In this document: positions 35,208 to 47,968 of the stretch, one piece after another
Numbering within the stretch: position 1 is the stretch's first letter
Layout of the letters: each line of letters opens with the position of its first letter
Source of the DNA: Ziziphus jujuba
Lineage: Eukaryota > Streptophyta > Magnoliopsida > Rosales > Rhamnaceae
Direction of reading: 5' to 3'
Length of the DNA: 64,000 nt
NCBI RefSeq assembly: GCF_031755915.1
Contig: NC_083383.1
Span: 24,216,001 to 24,280,000 of the forward strand
Program-made: the position numbers and the translations under genes
Notes under the pieces: model-generated
The model's input: only the letters and a program-made list of their open reading frames with translations
Told to the model about the DNA's origin: nothing
Databases searched by the model: none

Positions 35208-37147
35208 TTATGTGACTACGACGGCTGTAGGTGCAGCACACTGCAAGCTGCAAGAATCATGAGGTTGTCTTGGCATTGATTTGTTGGAGGAATCCATAAA
35301 TGCCCATTTCTCAAAGGAAGGCGACCATTTCATCAGCATGAAGCTCCTCTTTCTCCACGGCCCCATGTGGATTTTCTTCTCCTTCATCGACCTCTTCGCC
35401 GCCTTACACACCAGCCGGACTATGGTGTTTAGATAGTTGGGTTTTCCAATGTAACATTCCGGCAACTGCCCCACAAGTTTCTTGTACTCTTCACTCGCTT
35501 TTGCAATCTCAAACTGGTCCCGGAACTCCACTTCCACCAGAAATGGGACTTGTTTTATTCTGCTCGGTATGTTTCCAATCACTTCAATATACTCATGTGT
35601 TCCTGAAGTTTCAAATTTAAGGAATTTATATAAATGCCATGACACTATATTAAATTATCAATATTTAACCCCAAAAAAATCCCTTTTGCTAAAGTTACCT
35701 CGCGGGAATTTTTTCGTGTCCCTCCATTTTGATGTACATAGAGTGGCAGTGAATCCTTTGTCACAAAGCAAGTCCACAACTCTTCGTCTCAAGCAATTGT
35801 TGCAGCCAACAATATCGATTTTTTTGGGCTTAAGGCAATTGCACAACTTTGACTTATTATCTGATTTTGCTTTCTCTATGGTTTGCGTAATCTCTTGCCT
35901 AAGTTTTGCTCCTGTCAAGCTATGCCTCTCTAAAACCTCCTGAATATTACATAATTCAACCAGAATAGTTAAAAACTCTGATGCAAAAATGAGCTCATAT
36001 AGTGTCAATAAAGACCAAAACATAATAAGGTAAAGTACAAAAAATGAAACAGTCAATTAAAAGATTTTTCTTCTTTTTTGGGTTTCTGTGAACCTTAAGA
36101 TTTTGCTGTCTTTCGCTTTCTTTTGATGATGTTTAGTTTTGAAAGATTAACATTAGCAATCCACTTCATATTTGTCTTGTAGCAATTGATGGTCCACAAA
36201 AAACCAAACGCATGGAAGAAAAAAGACCAATTATTATTTTGGCAGTGGGTCAGTAAGTAGGCAAAATATCCTATTTCCAAAATTCCCTTCTTCTTTTTTT
36301 GTCTTAATATTCAATATTCATTTGTCTAATTCATTGTTGGCCATTCGTTTGATTTAAATATCTATCTCACCTAGAGTTCAATATCAAGCAAACCGATTCA
36401 AATAATTAATCACTAATAAAATTAAGAGCATTGATTGTGGGTTGCTGGATGTGTGGCCAAAAAAAATTGACAATATTGATATTTAAATGTCAAAAATACA
36501 TATTTAAATTAAAAATTATTTTTTAACAGCATCATGTAAAATAATTGCTATCGATAGCTATTAATAATTATTAATTAATTATATATTCTATTAATGTTTT
36601 TAAAAAAAACTAAGTTTTTAAGAAATATTTAATTTTTATGAAAAATAGATAATATCTTACAAAATTACAAAATTTTTAAAAGTAAACATTTATATTACAA
36701 TATTTAAATTACATTAGTTTAACATTTATTATGCACCATTACAATATTCAAATTACATTAGCTTTTAACATTTATTATGCACATCGCCATAGAAGAATAG
36801 TTTTTAATATACTTACAACCCACACCTTTACTGAAGAGGCTCGAATTTTAAAAATAAACAAAACCAAGAACAATATGAAATACCCAACATCAATTCTCTG
36901 GTTTAAAATTAAGTAATTAAATTCATTCTTTCAGAACCACTAATCACTTTTTTCTTGGTAAAACAATATAATATGAAAAATTTACCTGAAGAAGGGCGCG
37001 CTGGGATTCCCAGTAGAAGTTCCTCTCTGCTGGGTCTTGCGATTCATCATCATCGGATTGATATTGGAAGCAATTGCGATTGGATGATTCATCTGAATTA
37101 CAGTGGTGGAAAAACATAGAATTAAGTATCTCTTCAAGGCTGTCCAT
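35208..37147 (-). CDS. DUF506 / PDDEXK-like protein of plants
   Basis: Three exons on the minus strand: 36986-37147, 35699-35939 and 35208-35602, with phases 0 and 1. Total 798 nt, 265 residues. The start is the ATG at 37145-37147 (MDSLEEILNSMFF). Family hallmarks: an acidic region after a Cys/His-rich start; CNNCLRRRVVDLLCDKGFTA followed by CTSKW; then FPRG|THEYIEVI, LVEVEFRDQFEIAKAS, LPECYIGKPNYLNTIV and KKIHMGPWRKRSFMLMKW. These are the conserved blocks of DUF506 (PF04720), predicted to have a PD-(D/E)XK nuclease-like fold; some members influence root-hair growth, but the biochemical role is not established. The last 30 residues (after FMDSSNKS) are variable. Transcribed toward the hydrolase gene. 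No lesion seen. Confidence 0.93.
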
Positions 37148-37400
37148 TGGATTAAAGATGATCTCCACCAAAACCCAACAGCCTCACACACAGGAATATT
37201 ATCAATCGGATTTTCTCATTCCATAATTATATTCCTACAACAAAAATGTTTTCGATACAGAAAATTATGAAACAGTAAGTGAAGAAGAAGAAGAAAGAAA
37301 GAAAGAAAGAAAGGTTGGGAAAAAAAAAAAAAACAAAAGGCTGTTGCGAGAAAATGGCCGTGAAATTGTGAGGCTATTTATAGGAACTGCACGTCAACGG
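37148..37400 (-). promoter_or_regulatory. Promoter and leader of the DUF506 gene
   Basis: On the minus strand a textbook TATA box CTATAAATAG lies at 37374-37383, which puts the start of transcription near 37350. The leader is then about 200 nt. It includes a CTTT/CTTC-rich stretch (complement of 37280-37312) and an A/T run. Confidence 0.65.
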
Positions 37401-38291
37401 ATAGGTAGAATTTTTGGAATATGCTTTTTGGACAATTATTATTTTTTGGTTTGGGCAAATTAAATGGTCCTTTTTTATTTTTTATTTTTAATAATTTTGG
37501 TATGAAGGTTGGAACTTGAATCTTTAGGTGAGAACATAATGGCTTTTTATTAGACTATTCTCTTTTTTTTTTTGGGATAAAATTTTATTATTCTATTCTT
37601 ATAAGGATAATTTAGGCGTTTGTTATCCTTAATAATTTGCATATTATTGTTACATGGTTTTACACTTTTTTTTTAATTTTTAAATAAATAATTGCTAAAT
37701 GTTCAAAATAAGTGACTTGCTAAAAAACTTATTGGTATTTTTTTTTATATTATTATTAAAACTATATTATTGAAATCATAATAAATTAAAATTGAAATGT
37801 CTGAATTAGATTGAATTATATTACATTTTAATAGATAACGTAAAATTGAAATCATTAATTATCATTATAAAAAATTAAAAATTAAAATCTAAATTGCAGT
37901 GCTTTAAATTTGAAGTTTAAAGTTCAACAAATTACTTTAAAATCATTTGTAAAACAAGCTTTTATATCTATATATATATATATATATATATAAGAGAAAG
38001 TAAAAAAAAAAAAAAAAGAAGAAAAAAGGCAAAGCTTAAAAGGAGTGAAATTTATTGATCCCTAATTATTGAATCGTGTTGCGAGAGGCAGCACTTTTTT
38101 TGTTGTGGAATTTGTACCTTTTCTCTATTGCTGTTTATTTATTTATTTTTGCTATAATTTTCTCTATTGCTATTTTGATATTGTGGGTTTTTGCAAAAAG
38201 AGAAAAGAAAAAGGAAAAAGAAATTGATATTGTGGTATATTCACTTTGTAATTCGCACGTGTAGTTTATATACTACATAAACAACATATAT

Positions 38292-38332
<41 letters not shown>

Positions 38333-39092
38333 TATAGCCTTCAAGTATGACTATGGAAGCCAGTCATCTCCTTCCTTTTGCAAGTTGCAGAATTTGGGGT
38401 CCCATATTCCATAATTTAAACAACTTTCTGTATTCAAAGTTTATGAATAATGGTTAAGGCTTTTTGACTGTAGAGTGAAACGTGACTCATGCATCCAGGC
38501 TTGATCGGACGGATGGAATTGTATATTCAAACGTGAATTTTACTGCAGGTGATCTTTCCACCTCAGATTATCATCGAGATAGTATTTTTAAAGGTCGAAA
38601 TTATTGATTTTCTTTTTGTAAATAAATTATTGATGTTAAATAATAAGTTGAAGAGGGTGTTGTATTATTTTGTGTTGAATTTGGCTAGACTCCCCAAATG
38701 CCATTTTATTTATTTATTTTTTTTTTCCTTTTTGGTTATGTATAAATGTCTATGTTTTCAGCTATCCATACAGAATTTTTTATATGGGATGGACGTCATA
38801 AGAACCTTAAAATAACAACATCCTTATATAATAGATCATATTTATTATATATATTGATTACGACATAGAAGAAAAAAAATTCAAAATAAAATTTTTCATT
38901 CTATTTTTATAATAATCATTAGTCGAACTCATAAATGTTATAGATTATTTTACTTCTGCATTTAGATTTTATTTTAAAAAAATTAAAACATATTTAAATG
39001 ATTTTATTTTATTTTATTTTGTTTTGAGAGTTAATAATGTAATTAAACCATAAATTAGTATTACAATAGTGATTTGTAATGGCGAAGAGAAA

Positions 39093-39124
<32 letters not shown>

Positions 39125-39222
39125 CAAAATGAGACGCTATCATTTTGTAAACATTTAAAAATAGTTTTCAATTTAGCATTACATGACATTAAGTGTGTGG
39201 ATTTAGTAAACAATTTTAATAG

Positions 39223-39261
<39 letters not shown>

Positions 39262-40213
39262 GGCCGTGAAAACAAAAAGCTAGGGCTGAATTTGATTCGT
39301 CAATAAGTTCCTTTGAACATTCAAAGTTCATCAGTAAGCTTTTTTACAACCTTCAAATGACAAAAATTAAACAAGATAAATGAATTAAGTGACAAATACA
39401 TATTATATATTTTTGATAATAAAGATATATAAATATATATATATATATATTAAAACCGAGGTAGCTTTACAATTAAACCAAAGAACCTAGGAAAGTTTAT
39501 AATATTTTCTCAATCATTTTAGAAAATTGAAACAGTAGAGACAAAGAGTAGTGTTCCATTGCAAACCGTCAACTTTGTTTAATTAGCCATTTATTTACTA
39601 ACAACTATGATAAATAATGTTTTAAAACAATAATATAATTAAGCTAAATATAAGTAAAGTTGAATATAGGTCAATAACATATTATCACATTATTTGCTAC
39701 TGGGTCATTAATAAAGTTGGCGGTGTGCTAGTGTTGTTGCATGAAACAAAATTTGCTTTGTTATGAACTTGTAATAATTGCATAAAATATCTCTATTTTT
39801 TTGGGGCGCTGTCAAAATAATCTTTGCACATATTTTTTAAGCAATTTCATCTATGCATTTCGTTAAAAATGTCAAATAGTTTTTTATTTTTATTTTTTTA
39901 TTCTAAAGTTTTGTTTTTGCTTTTTTTTTTTTTTGGTAAATAAATTTTTGTTAACTTTTAACAAATTTTGCCACGATTCTTGTGTAAGACTTTCTTATAA
40001 CCCTGCTCTTACGCCAACAATTCAAAAATTTTAAAATATTACAAAAACACAATAATTTTTATTGTGGAAAAAGGATGAACTTAGTTAGAAATGAATGTTT
40101 CAGGTAATTTTTTATAATTTTTTAAATGTCCACATGACAATTATAGATAATACAGGATATTAGCGACAATTTGATGTCAAAATTTTTCAAAAACTAGAAA
40201 ATAATTAAAATAG
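37401..40213. other. AT-rich spacer
   Basis: Several (TA)n microsatellites (37970-37991, 38300-38328, 39101-39124, 39225-39258, 39437-39450). No protein gene, tRNA or clear transposon; the 62-88-codon frames here look random. Confidence 0.5.
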
Positions 40214-41443
40214 GGGTTAATTACACTGAACACCTTCGAAATTTTTTTTAATTACAATCGGTACCTTCAATGTTTTCATAATTACATTGCATATTTTCGA
40301 GATATTTTTTAATTACAACCGGATACCTTTATGTTTCCATAATTGCATTAGACACCCTCGAGGTTTTTTTCTTAATTACAACCGGGTATCTTCGTGTTTT
40401 CATAATTGCATCTGCCTCTCTTTTGACAAAACTTCATCCGTAAAAATGTATTATCTCTTTAATGTGACAGTTAAATTTTTATTAATTGTCTCTTATATAT
40501 ATTAATTAAATATGGATTTTGATTGATTTGAAAAATAAAGTTTTTTAATTTGAAAAGATTCAAGCCCAACGGATAGTAAGTACAAGAATAACTAGATCAC
40601 CTTTGTGATATTATATATTTTTATAAATTAGGCCTTTTCTAGTGATTCTAGTTTGTAGCTGTTTTCTTTTCTTTAATTTTTTCTTAATTTTCCTTTTTTT
40701 TTTTTTTGTAGAACTTGTTATATATCATATTAAATATCGTAAAGTGCAAGAAACATTTTTAAAATTCTATAGTTATGGATAGCCTACGTAACTTTTAATA
40801 GTTATATACAGAAAGAAACTTTATATATATATATATATATATATGTATAATTAACGATCTTAGTCTTAAAATCCCATATCCATTTATTGCAAAATACATA
40901 CTAGTCTTATCTTTTCATATTTGGCTAACTTCTTAAATTTTTCTATGAACAACTCCAAAGGACGACTCAAAAACAAGTTTTGAAAACAAATTAAAAAAAA
41001 TAAAAAGAAAATGTAAAAATTATGTTTTAGCATCCCGAAGGATGCCGTTAAAAATTAGTAGTTATTCTTGTATTCACTATTCGTTGGACTTAAATCTTTT
41101 CAAATTAAAAAAATTTTATTTTTCAAATTAATCAAAATCCACGTTTAATTAATATATACAAATAACAATTAATAAAATTTTAATTGCCACATAAGAGAGA
41201 AAGTACATTGTTATAGATGAAATTTTGTCAAAAAAAAGACTGATGTAATTATGAAAACATGAAGGTATCCGGTTGTAATTAAGAGAAAAATCTCGAGAGT
41301 GTGTAATGTAATTATGGAAATATAAATGTATCCAGTTGTAATTAAGAAAAATTTCGATGGTGTGCAATGTAATTATGAAAACATTGAAGGTGTGCGGTTG
41401 TAATTAAAAAAAAAATATCCAGGAAGTTCAATGTAATTAACCC
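40214..41443. mobile_element. 1.23-kb element with two about 380-bp inverted arms and internal sub-repeats
   Basis: The left arm (40214-40594) and right arm (41060-41443) are reverse complements over their whole length. They start GGGTTAATTACA at both tips and end in CAAGAATAACTA at the inner side. Each arm begins with two to three tandem copies of a roughly 55-60-bp motif (TTAATTACAACCGG...TTTTCATAATTACAT). The frames 40287-40505 (+) and 41149-41367 (-) encode look-alike peptides only because the arms are homologous. Flanks TAAAATAG and AACAATAG match at 6 of 8 positions and may be a decayed target duplication. The 465-bp centre carries no transposase, so this is a non-autonomous foldback-type or MULE-derived element. 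Confidence 0.85.
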
Positions 41444-42221
41444 AACAATAGAGTTCCCTTTTAGATATTTTTTTAAAGTGGAAGATGAACATGCTTAAAA
41501 AGAAAGTAAATGAACTCTTTTAGCACAATCCTCAAAGTGTAAGGTTGTTGTATGCAATTAAACTCATAAAATTAGCATAATGCCAGAGACATTAAAAAAA
41601 AAATGTTTAGAAATATCAAATTGTTTATCAAATTCATTTATCAAAAGTAAAATAAATTTTAATTAGCTTGTTATTGAGTTTCATTTGTATATATATATAT
41701 ATATATATATAAGGGTTCACTTAAATAAAAAAAGTTTTTAGCAAAAATAACTCACATAGTTTGCATATTTTTAAACTTTATCTCATATAGTTTACATATT
41801 TTTAAACTTTATCTCATATAGTATTATTTGAGTACCAACAACCTTTGAAATTTGTAATAGTGCAATCTCGATCTAATATCTTCATATTGTGATTTTTTTA
41901 GGAGCTAAGTTATATTAACCATAACTAAGGTTTTTTAACTTCAATTATATCCTTAATTAAAGAACCTCTTCACATATAATGCACATGCAATTTTATAGTT
42001 AAAAGGTCACCATTCGAAGGCTTTGGACAGATATTGCGCCGTTTACAAACTTTAGGGATATATTTGCTAATATTGCTAACTCGATACGATAGAAAATAAA
42101 GTACAAAAGCAGTGAAGCTACGTGGACATTGTGCTAAAAATCCTAAATATAATGGGTTTATATAGTTGGGGTTACATAGTTCTGTACCTCAGCACTGTAA
42201 AATTAAGACCCCCCCCCCCCC

Positions 42222-42245
<24 letters not shown>
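41444..42245. other. Spacer upstream of PSB33
   Basis: AT-rich with (TA)n at 41690-41710 and a 34-bp near-tandem repeat near 41755-41825 (TTTTTAAACTTTATCTCATA). It ends in a C-run (about 12) fused to an A-run (about 29) at 42210-42250. No gene. Confidence 0.5.
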
Positions 42246-42253
<8 letters not shown>

Positions 42254-42254
42254 A

Positions 42255-42460
42255 AATTTAGTTGGGCTGATTAGTGAGAAGCCCAAACCCGAGAGTTCTA
42301 TAAAAGAAGTCATATTCATTTGTTATCCACTTCCTGTGGACTGCGACGATGCTGACGCGCTTTGCATCTCTGCCACTCCCTCCTCTTTCTTTCTCTCTCT
42401 CTCCCTTCCTCTTCTTGTTCAGCACCACCACCACAAAACACATTGCCCATTTCCATTTCC
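42255..42460 (+). promoter_or_regulatory. PSB33 promoter and leader: site II motifs, TATA box, overlapping upstream ORF
   Basis: A TATA box TATAAAAG is at 42299-42306. Just upstream are two site-II/TCP-like hexamers in opposite orientation, TGGGCT (42263-42268) and AGCCCA (42280-42285). The expected transcription start near 42330 puts an ATG at 42349 inside the leader. It opens a 78-codon frame (to 42585) that overlaps the PSB33 start out of frame. That upstream ATG has A at -3; the PSB33 ATG has T at -3 but G at +4. Confidence 0.65.
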
Positions 42461-43208
42461 ATGGCCACCACCACCACATTCTCAACACTATCCCCTGCAT
42501 TGCCCCAAAATTACCCTTCTACCCCTCCGCACCGTTCTCTCTTCCCCTCCCTACCACTGACTTCGAATTACCAGTCTGCACATAGATATCTCCATTATGG
42601 AAGGTCTGCCCTTCCTTCAAATTCCTACTGCCGTAGAACCATCTGCAAGGCGACGGAGGTGTCGGTGGCCGAAGAGTCTTCGCCGTCCGGTGGTGGCGGC
42701 GGTGGAGGAGAGAACTGGGTTCCGGTGGTGCCGTTGGCGGCTTTGCCGAGGGGAGAACGGCGGGTTATAATTCAGGACGGCCAGGAAATACTGTTGCTCT
42801 GGTACAAGGACCGGGTTTATGCTATTGAGAATAGGTCCCCTGCTGAGGGTGCTTACACTGAAGGATTGATTAATGCCAAGCTTACCCAGGTTTTTTCTTT
42901 GCCCTTTTCTATTTGCTCGGGAAAGTTGTAGACTTTCTTAGAATTTTATGGAATTTTTGTTTGTAAATTGGTTTAGAAGAAAGAAAACGGGTAGTTATAT
43001 CATGTTTTTGAAATGTGGGGTTGTAATTGGACCTTTTTTATTTTATTTATTTTTTTTTATCAATACTTAAAATGTGTTTTGGTAGAAAGAACCTTTGCAC
43101 TGTGTTTGGAACATGGAATCTGTAAAGAATATGAAATGGGAATACAGAATAAAAATTCTTATACATTTTCATGAAAACATAAAGAGATTGTAGAATGTGT
43201 GTGCGTAT

Positions 43209-43239
<31 letters not shown>

Positions 43240-45284
43240 GGTCTAGTTTTTATGCTATATTCTTCTTCTCACAACAATTTTTGCTTAAGCATATGAAGAA
43301 AACTATTCTACTAGAATGTTTCAGCTTTAGAAGAACATGTTTGTACTTTTGAAGTTATATAATAGATAGAGGTTGATGGTTTTTATGATTACTTCCAGAA
43401 TGTGTTGATTTATTTGTCCCCTTTATGAATTGGCTAATATAGTACTTCTGCAATTCTACTTCCATAATCTGTTGATTTATTTGTCCCCTTTATGAATTGG
43501 CTAATATAGCACTTCTGCAATTCTATAAATCAAGAAGACAAATTATATGAAGAATGCAATGGAAGTTATATGATGGAAACTTGTGAGTAAACCAGTAGAT
43601 TAGTAGTGATCAGTGATCAATCTCACTTGAAAAGCAGAATTCTGATAGATCATAAGGTGGTTCGAGACTTTAAAAGATTTGTTGCCCCCTTTTTCAGTTT
43701 GCAAAGTATTCTTGAAGTATGTTTGATAATTTTCTTTATGTTTCTAGATAATCTCTCATATATATATATATATATATATGTATATCTAACATGTTAAGTG
43801 TAGAATACATAACTTCAACAACCGAGAATTCATAGGTAGTCTTACAACCGCTTTTATTTATTAGTTAGAAAGTTTAGAAGAACCAATTAAGTAGGTGTGA
43901 ATATCTGGTGTGTGCTTGACATTATTACTTTAATACTTGAAACATTTTGCAAAAGTTGAGAAAACAAATTTATAAGATGTTACAATTTTTCATAGAAATT
44001 TGGGACCATAAAGCTAAGATCTGTGAGCAATAAACAAGATTTTTCTTCATGTGGGAGCAAGTGAAACGCAATTTAACTTTACTATTTCTCATTGTATTCT
44101 TTCTCTGTCCTCTGTCTTTCACTTTCCAACACTAGTGGAAAGAAAGCATAGGCAGACAACTTTATGTTTGTTTGATGTGACTGGATTTCGGAGTCGCTTT
44201 CCAGCTTGAGATCTAACAGTCAAAGAGAAAATGCAGAAATTGTACCACCTTGGTTTTTTCTATCTCCAAGCTTTCGTACTTTTCCATTATTTAGATTGCA
44301 TTTTTATTAATATGTCTACCTGAAATGACTATTTCTTGGATTTTACAATGCCATGCGACAGTGATTTTGCCAACCTTGTTATTGGAGATTTTAAATTATG
44401 ATCGAATGAATGTTAACCACTGCTTTTTGAATGAAGAGGATTATATTAGTTTTATAAACTTTATTGGATGAATGATATTTTAGTAGTGTCCCTCTTAAAA
44501 TACTTTGGCTAATAATTTGATTAGATTTGGTGGATAACAAAATATGATTGCAATGTTGCTAAACTTATTTATGTGTATGAATTCTATATAATTGTAGACT
44601 AGTAACTTGTAAAAGGACTTAGCAATAACATCCATATCCTTTGAGGTGGTTCATTTTCTCCACATATGGTTCTAAAAACAATATCAATTGATATCTTTTA
44701 AGTTTCCTTTATGGCAGGATGGTTGTATAATTTGCCCGACAACTGATAGCACATTTGATCTCCAGTCAGGAGCAATAAAGGAATGGTATCCAAAAAACCC
44801 AGTGCTAAGAGTTCTTACACCTGCCTTGAGGTCACTCTTTGTTTATCCAGTCAAAACCGATGAAGAAAATATCTATATAAGTGTAAAAGGTCTACAATCT
44901 GATGGATCTGCTGAGATTGTCTTTAGTGGTAAAGCTCAACCAGGTGTAACTGCAGCTGATGTCAATGTGGATGAGGTAACTGCATACCTGTCGGTTTAGC
45001 GGCTCAATTTTTCTTTTGGGTATTTTGTCGAAGCACAAAATCAAGTTTGCCTTGTTTTATGATGTATTTGTTTAATTAATATTACTGTGTTTCAGGTAAG
45101 AATGGTTGTTGATGAGGAAACAGAAGGGTTTGGTTTTACCGGGAGGAATGAAATAATCAATGGGAAGGCAGCTGTAATTGGCTTCCTGGTATTGATAGAT
45201 TTCGAACTTCTGACTGGTAAAGGTATTCTTAAGGGCACTGGCTTCTTGGACTTCCTTTATTCTGTTTCAAATGCCTTTAAATAG
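42461..45284 (+). CDS. PSB33: PSB33 / LIL8, Rieske-like and light-harvesting-like thylakoid protein (At1g71500-like)
   Basis: Three exons, 42461-42889, 44718-44975 and 45096-45284, all phase 0; 291 residues. The start ATG at 42461 opens a Ser/Thr/Pro-rich plastid transit peptide (to about residue 60). A Gly run follows, then a Rieske-type ferredoxin fold (about 85-215). The metal ligands are mostly lost: the C-x-H site reads S126-P-A128 and the C-x2-H site reads C149-P-T-T152. The C-terminal part has the LHC-type helix ENGxA motif as EIINGKAAVIGF (248-259), then FELLTGKG. In Arabidopsis PSB33 stabilises photosystem II and energy balance under changing light. Its position beside At1g71480- and At1g71490-like genes supports orthology. 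Intron 1 (1.8 kb) holds a 67-bp tandem duplication. No lesion. Confidence 0.93.
43391..43524. repeat. 67-bp tandem duplication in PSB33 intron 1
   Basis: Copies 43391-43457 and 43458-43524, nearly identical (TTGATTTATTTGTCCCCTTT shared), differing at about three bases, hence recent. Confidence 0.92.
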
Positions 45285-47968
45285 AGATTTACACTGTTTT
45301 TGCAGCATAAAATAATTTACTTGGTAGACTTGTCACAAACAGAAGAATAATTACTATAGTAGAAGGAAGATAGATGCTTTGTTTAGTCTCTAATTTATAC
45401 TTGAAATTGGTTTGGATAATGTTTTATATGATGCATGTAAATTGTGCAGAAATGAGATTTATGTGGATTCTTCTTTTTGTTTCACTCATGATAGTCTTTC
45501 AATTATAATTCATGTAAATTGAGTGCATAAAAATGTGCAAATGCCAATTACAGTATAATTAACTGTATTTACAAGAAATTCTGGCAGATTACATGTGAAA
45601 AATCCAAAAAATATGATAATATTGCACAAAAATGAGATGTAAAGGGTGTTTGCTTAACTTTCAACAAAAGACAAAGGTATTCCTGAAGTAATAGTAAAGG
45701 GGTTTAAGTGTAATTTTTGGAATTATTTATTTTGTTCAACAATTTTGACCAACATGGAGGTTTAGGATTTGGGAAAATTGTATGTATGTATGTATGTATA
45801 TATAACAATTCTATGGTGTGGGAAAATAGCTTGTATGTACGTATGTATGTATGTATGTATGTATATTTATATATAACAATTTTATGGTGCAACATTCGCA
45901 TGTTTTTATCGTACGTACGTTTGCAAAGATGATAATTTTTGAAGAGATTATCATATTTGTATAATAATATTGATTACGATTTTTTCAAAAAATATCATCT
46001 TTGTAAGAGTCTGTATTATAGAAGGTTATATATATATATATATATAATATATTATGGGTATTATGGGGTCTGATTTCTTTCACATTTTTTTTTTCTTTTG
46101 TGTAATAATAAAAAAATAATGCCTCTCGCAAGTCCAAGGGTAGTTTTTGAAAGAAATCTTCAGCATGGGTGTTTTAAAGGTTGTTTTGGTCTTTCAAAAA
46201 AATTTCTCATCTGCATATTTGAATTGATTACCCAAAATTTACATAAGATTTTTAATAGTTAAGATTCTTATTTTCTTATCTTTCCACCTAGAAATTTGGT
46301 GGTTTTTGTTTTTGCACTCCATTTTTTCCTTCTTTTATCTCCACTAATCATTTTCCTCTTTTCCCCCCACTTTCTTCTCTATATAAATAAGCTCATCATC
46401 AATAAGGAAGACACCAAAAATAAATTTAAGATCCTTTTCTCCGTCCTACCCATCATCTCGCTCTTTTTAGAGATGATAATTTAGATTATCCTACCCATCA
46501 TCTCGCTCTTTTTAGAGATGGTAATTTAGATTATGATACAGTAACACAATTTGAAAATGATATGAAATCAACAAGTTTAATTTTATTATAAATAAGTTCG
46601 GATCAAATTTGGATAAATCTGTTTAATACAATTATTAAATATGTAAATTTTGAATTATCCATTTAATTTGAAATTGATCCAAATTGATCAATTTAATTAA
46701 ATATGTTAATTTCAAATTGATTCATTAAACCGAAATTGATTTAAAATGTCCCACTTAACTAAATGTGTCAATCCAGCTTGATACGATTGTAATATGTTTA
46801 AATTATAATTTTAATGTATTAAATATACTATTGATAAAACTTTAATTAATACTTTTTTATTACTAAATTACAAACTTATTTAAAGTTGTATTATTGATTT
46901 TTTTATTAATTAAAAAAATTAAAAAGTAAAAATATTAAATAATATTTATTTACTTAAATATAATATGTTTAATACATATATGGATTTATGGACACTGAAA
47001 AAATAAAAACTAATATGACTAAAAGTATTGGAGATGTAGAAAATTATAATATGATTATTAATAAAATATTTTTTATATTATTTTTAGGGAAGTAGTATTA
47101 GCTTTATTCTATATATACATTTATATATATAACTATTATATGAGATTATTATATTATCATATTATATATTGCATTATTGTAAATTTGTAACTATAATCAT
47201 ATAGTTTTACATATATAGTTTAGTCTTAGATTAATTAATGACTAAAGTATTTTTATTTTATATGAAATAATTAATTTAAACGATATAATTTATTTAATTG
47301 GATAAATTTTATGTAAATGGGTCAATTTCGTGTAAATGAATTAAGTGTAAATGGATCAATTTAGTATAAATAGATTAATTTTGTGTAAATGGATCAATTT
47401 AATGTAAATGGATTAATTTCGTATAAATGGGTCAATTTCAAGTAAACAGTTTTGTTGATCCAGATTGACCTATTTAATAAAAGAGTTATATGGTCGTGTC
47501 AGGTTACCTATTTATTAAATAGATCATGTTTGGATTAACGATTTCTAATACCGTTAATAAACAAATTAAATTCAGGTTGAGCAATTTCAACATAGTTAAT
47601 AAACAAATTAATAGAAACACGATGTGCCGGTATGAATTACCAATCCTACCTCCTCCTCTTCCCCTCTTTTCCCATACGCTCGCATCACCTCTTATTTGAG
47701 TCTCTCATGTCATGTCTCTCACTTTATTTCTCTTTTCAATGGTGATTGCAAGGCTTCCACATAGATATTTTATAGAGTAAAACAAAAAAATTGGTATTGA
47801 AATTTGAAATAATTTGAAATTTATAAATAAGTAATTAATAAAAAAATTATAGATATTTTAATTGTGAAAAGATACAACCATGTCCATGAATGAAAATAAA
47901 TCTACAATTTAAAAAATAAAATAAAATAAAATTTAAGAGAAACACATATATAGATATATATATATATA
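45285..47968. other. Spacer rich in simple and tandem repeats
   Basis: Contains (TATG)n at 45780-45800 and 45835-45865, and a (TA)n at 46028-46045. A 45-bp two-copy duplication sits at about 46443-46532 (CCTACCCATCATCTCGCTC). About seven degenerate copies of a roughly 20-bp unit (TAAATGGATCAATTT) lie at 47311-47452. The stretch 46540-47640 reads like a decayed non-autonomous DNA transposon, but I could not define its ends. No gene. Confidence 0.5.

Noticed and set aside
40287..41367. Two similar 72-codon frames on opposite strands, looking like a duplicated small gene pair
   Set aside because: They are translations of the two inverted arms of the 40214-41443 element; similarity comes from the DNA repeat, and part of each frame translates the sub-repeats.
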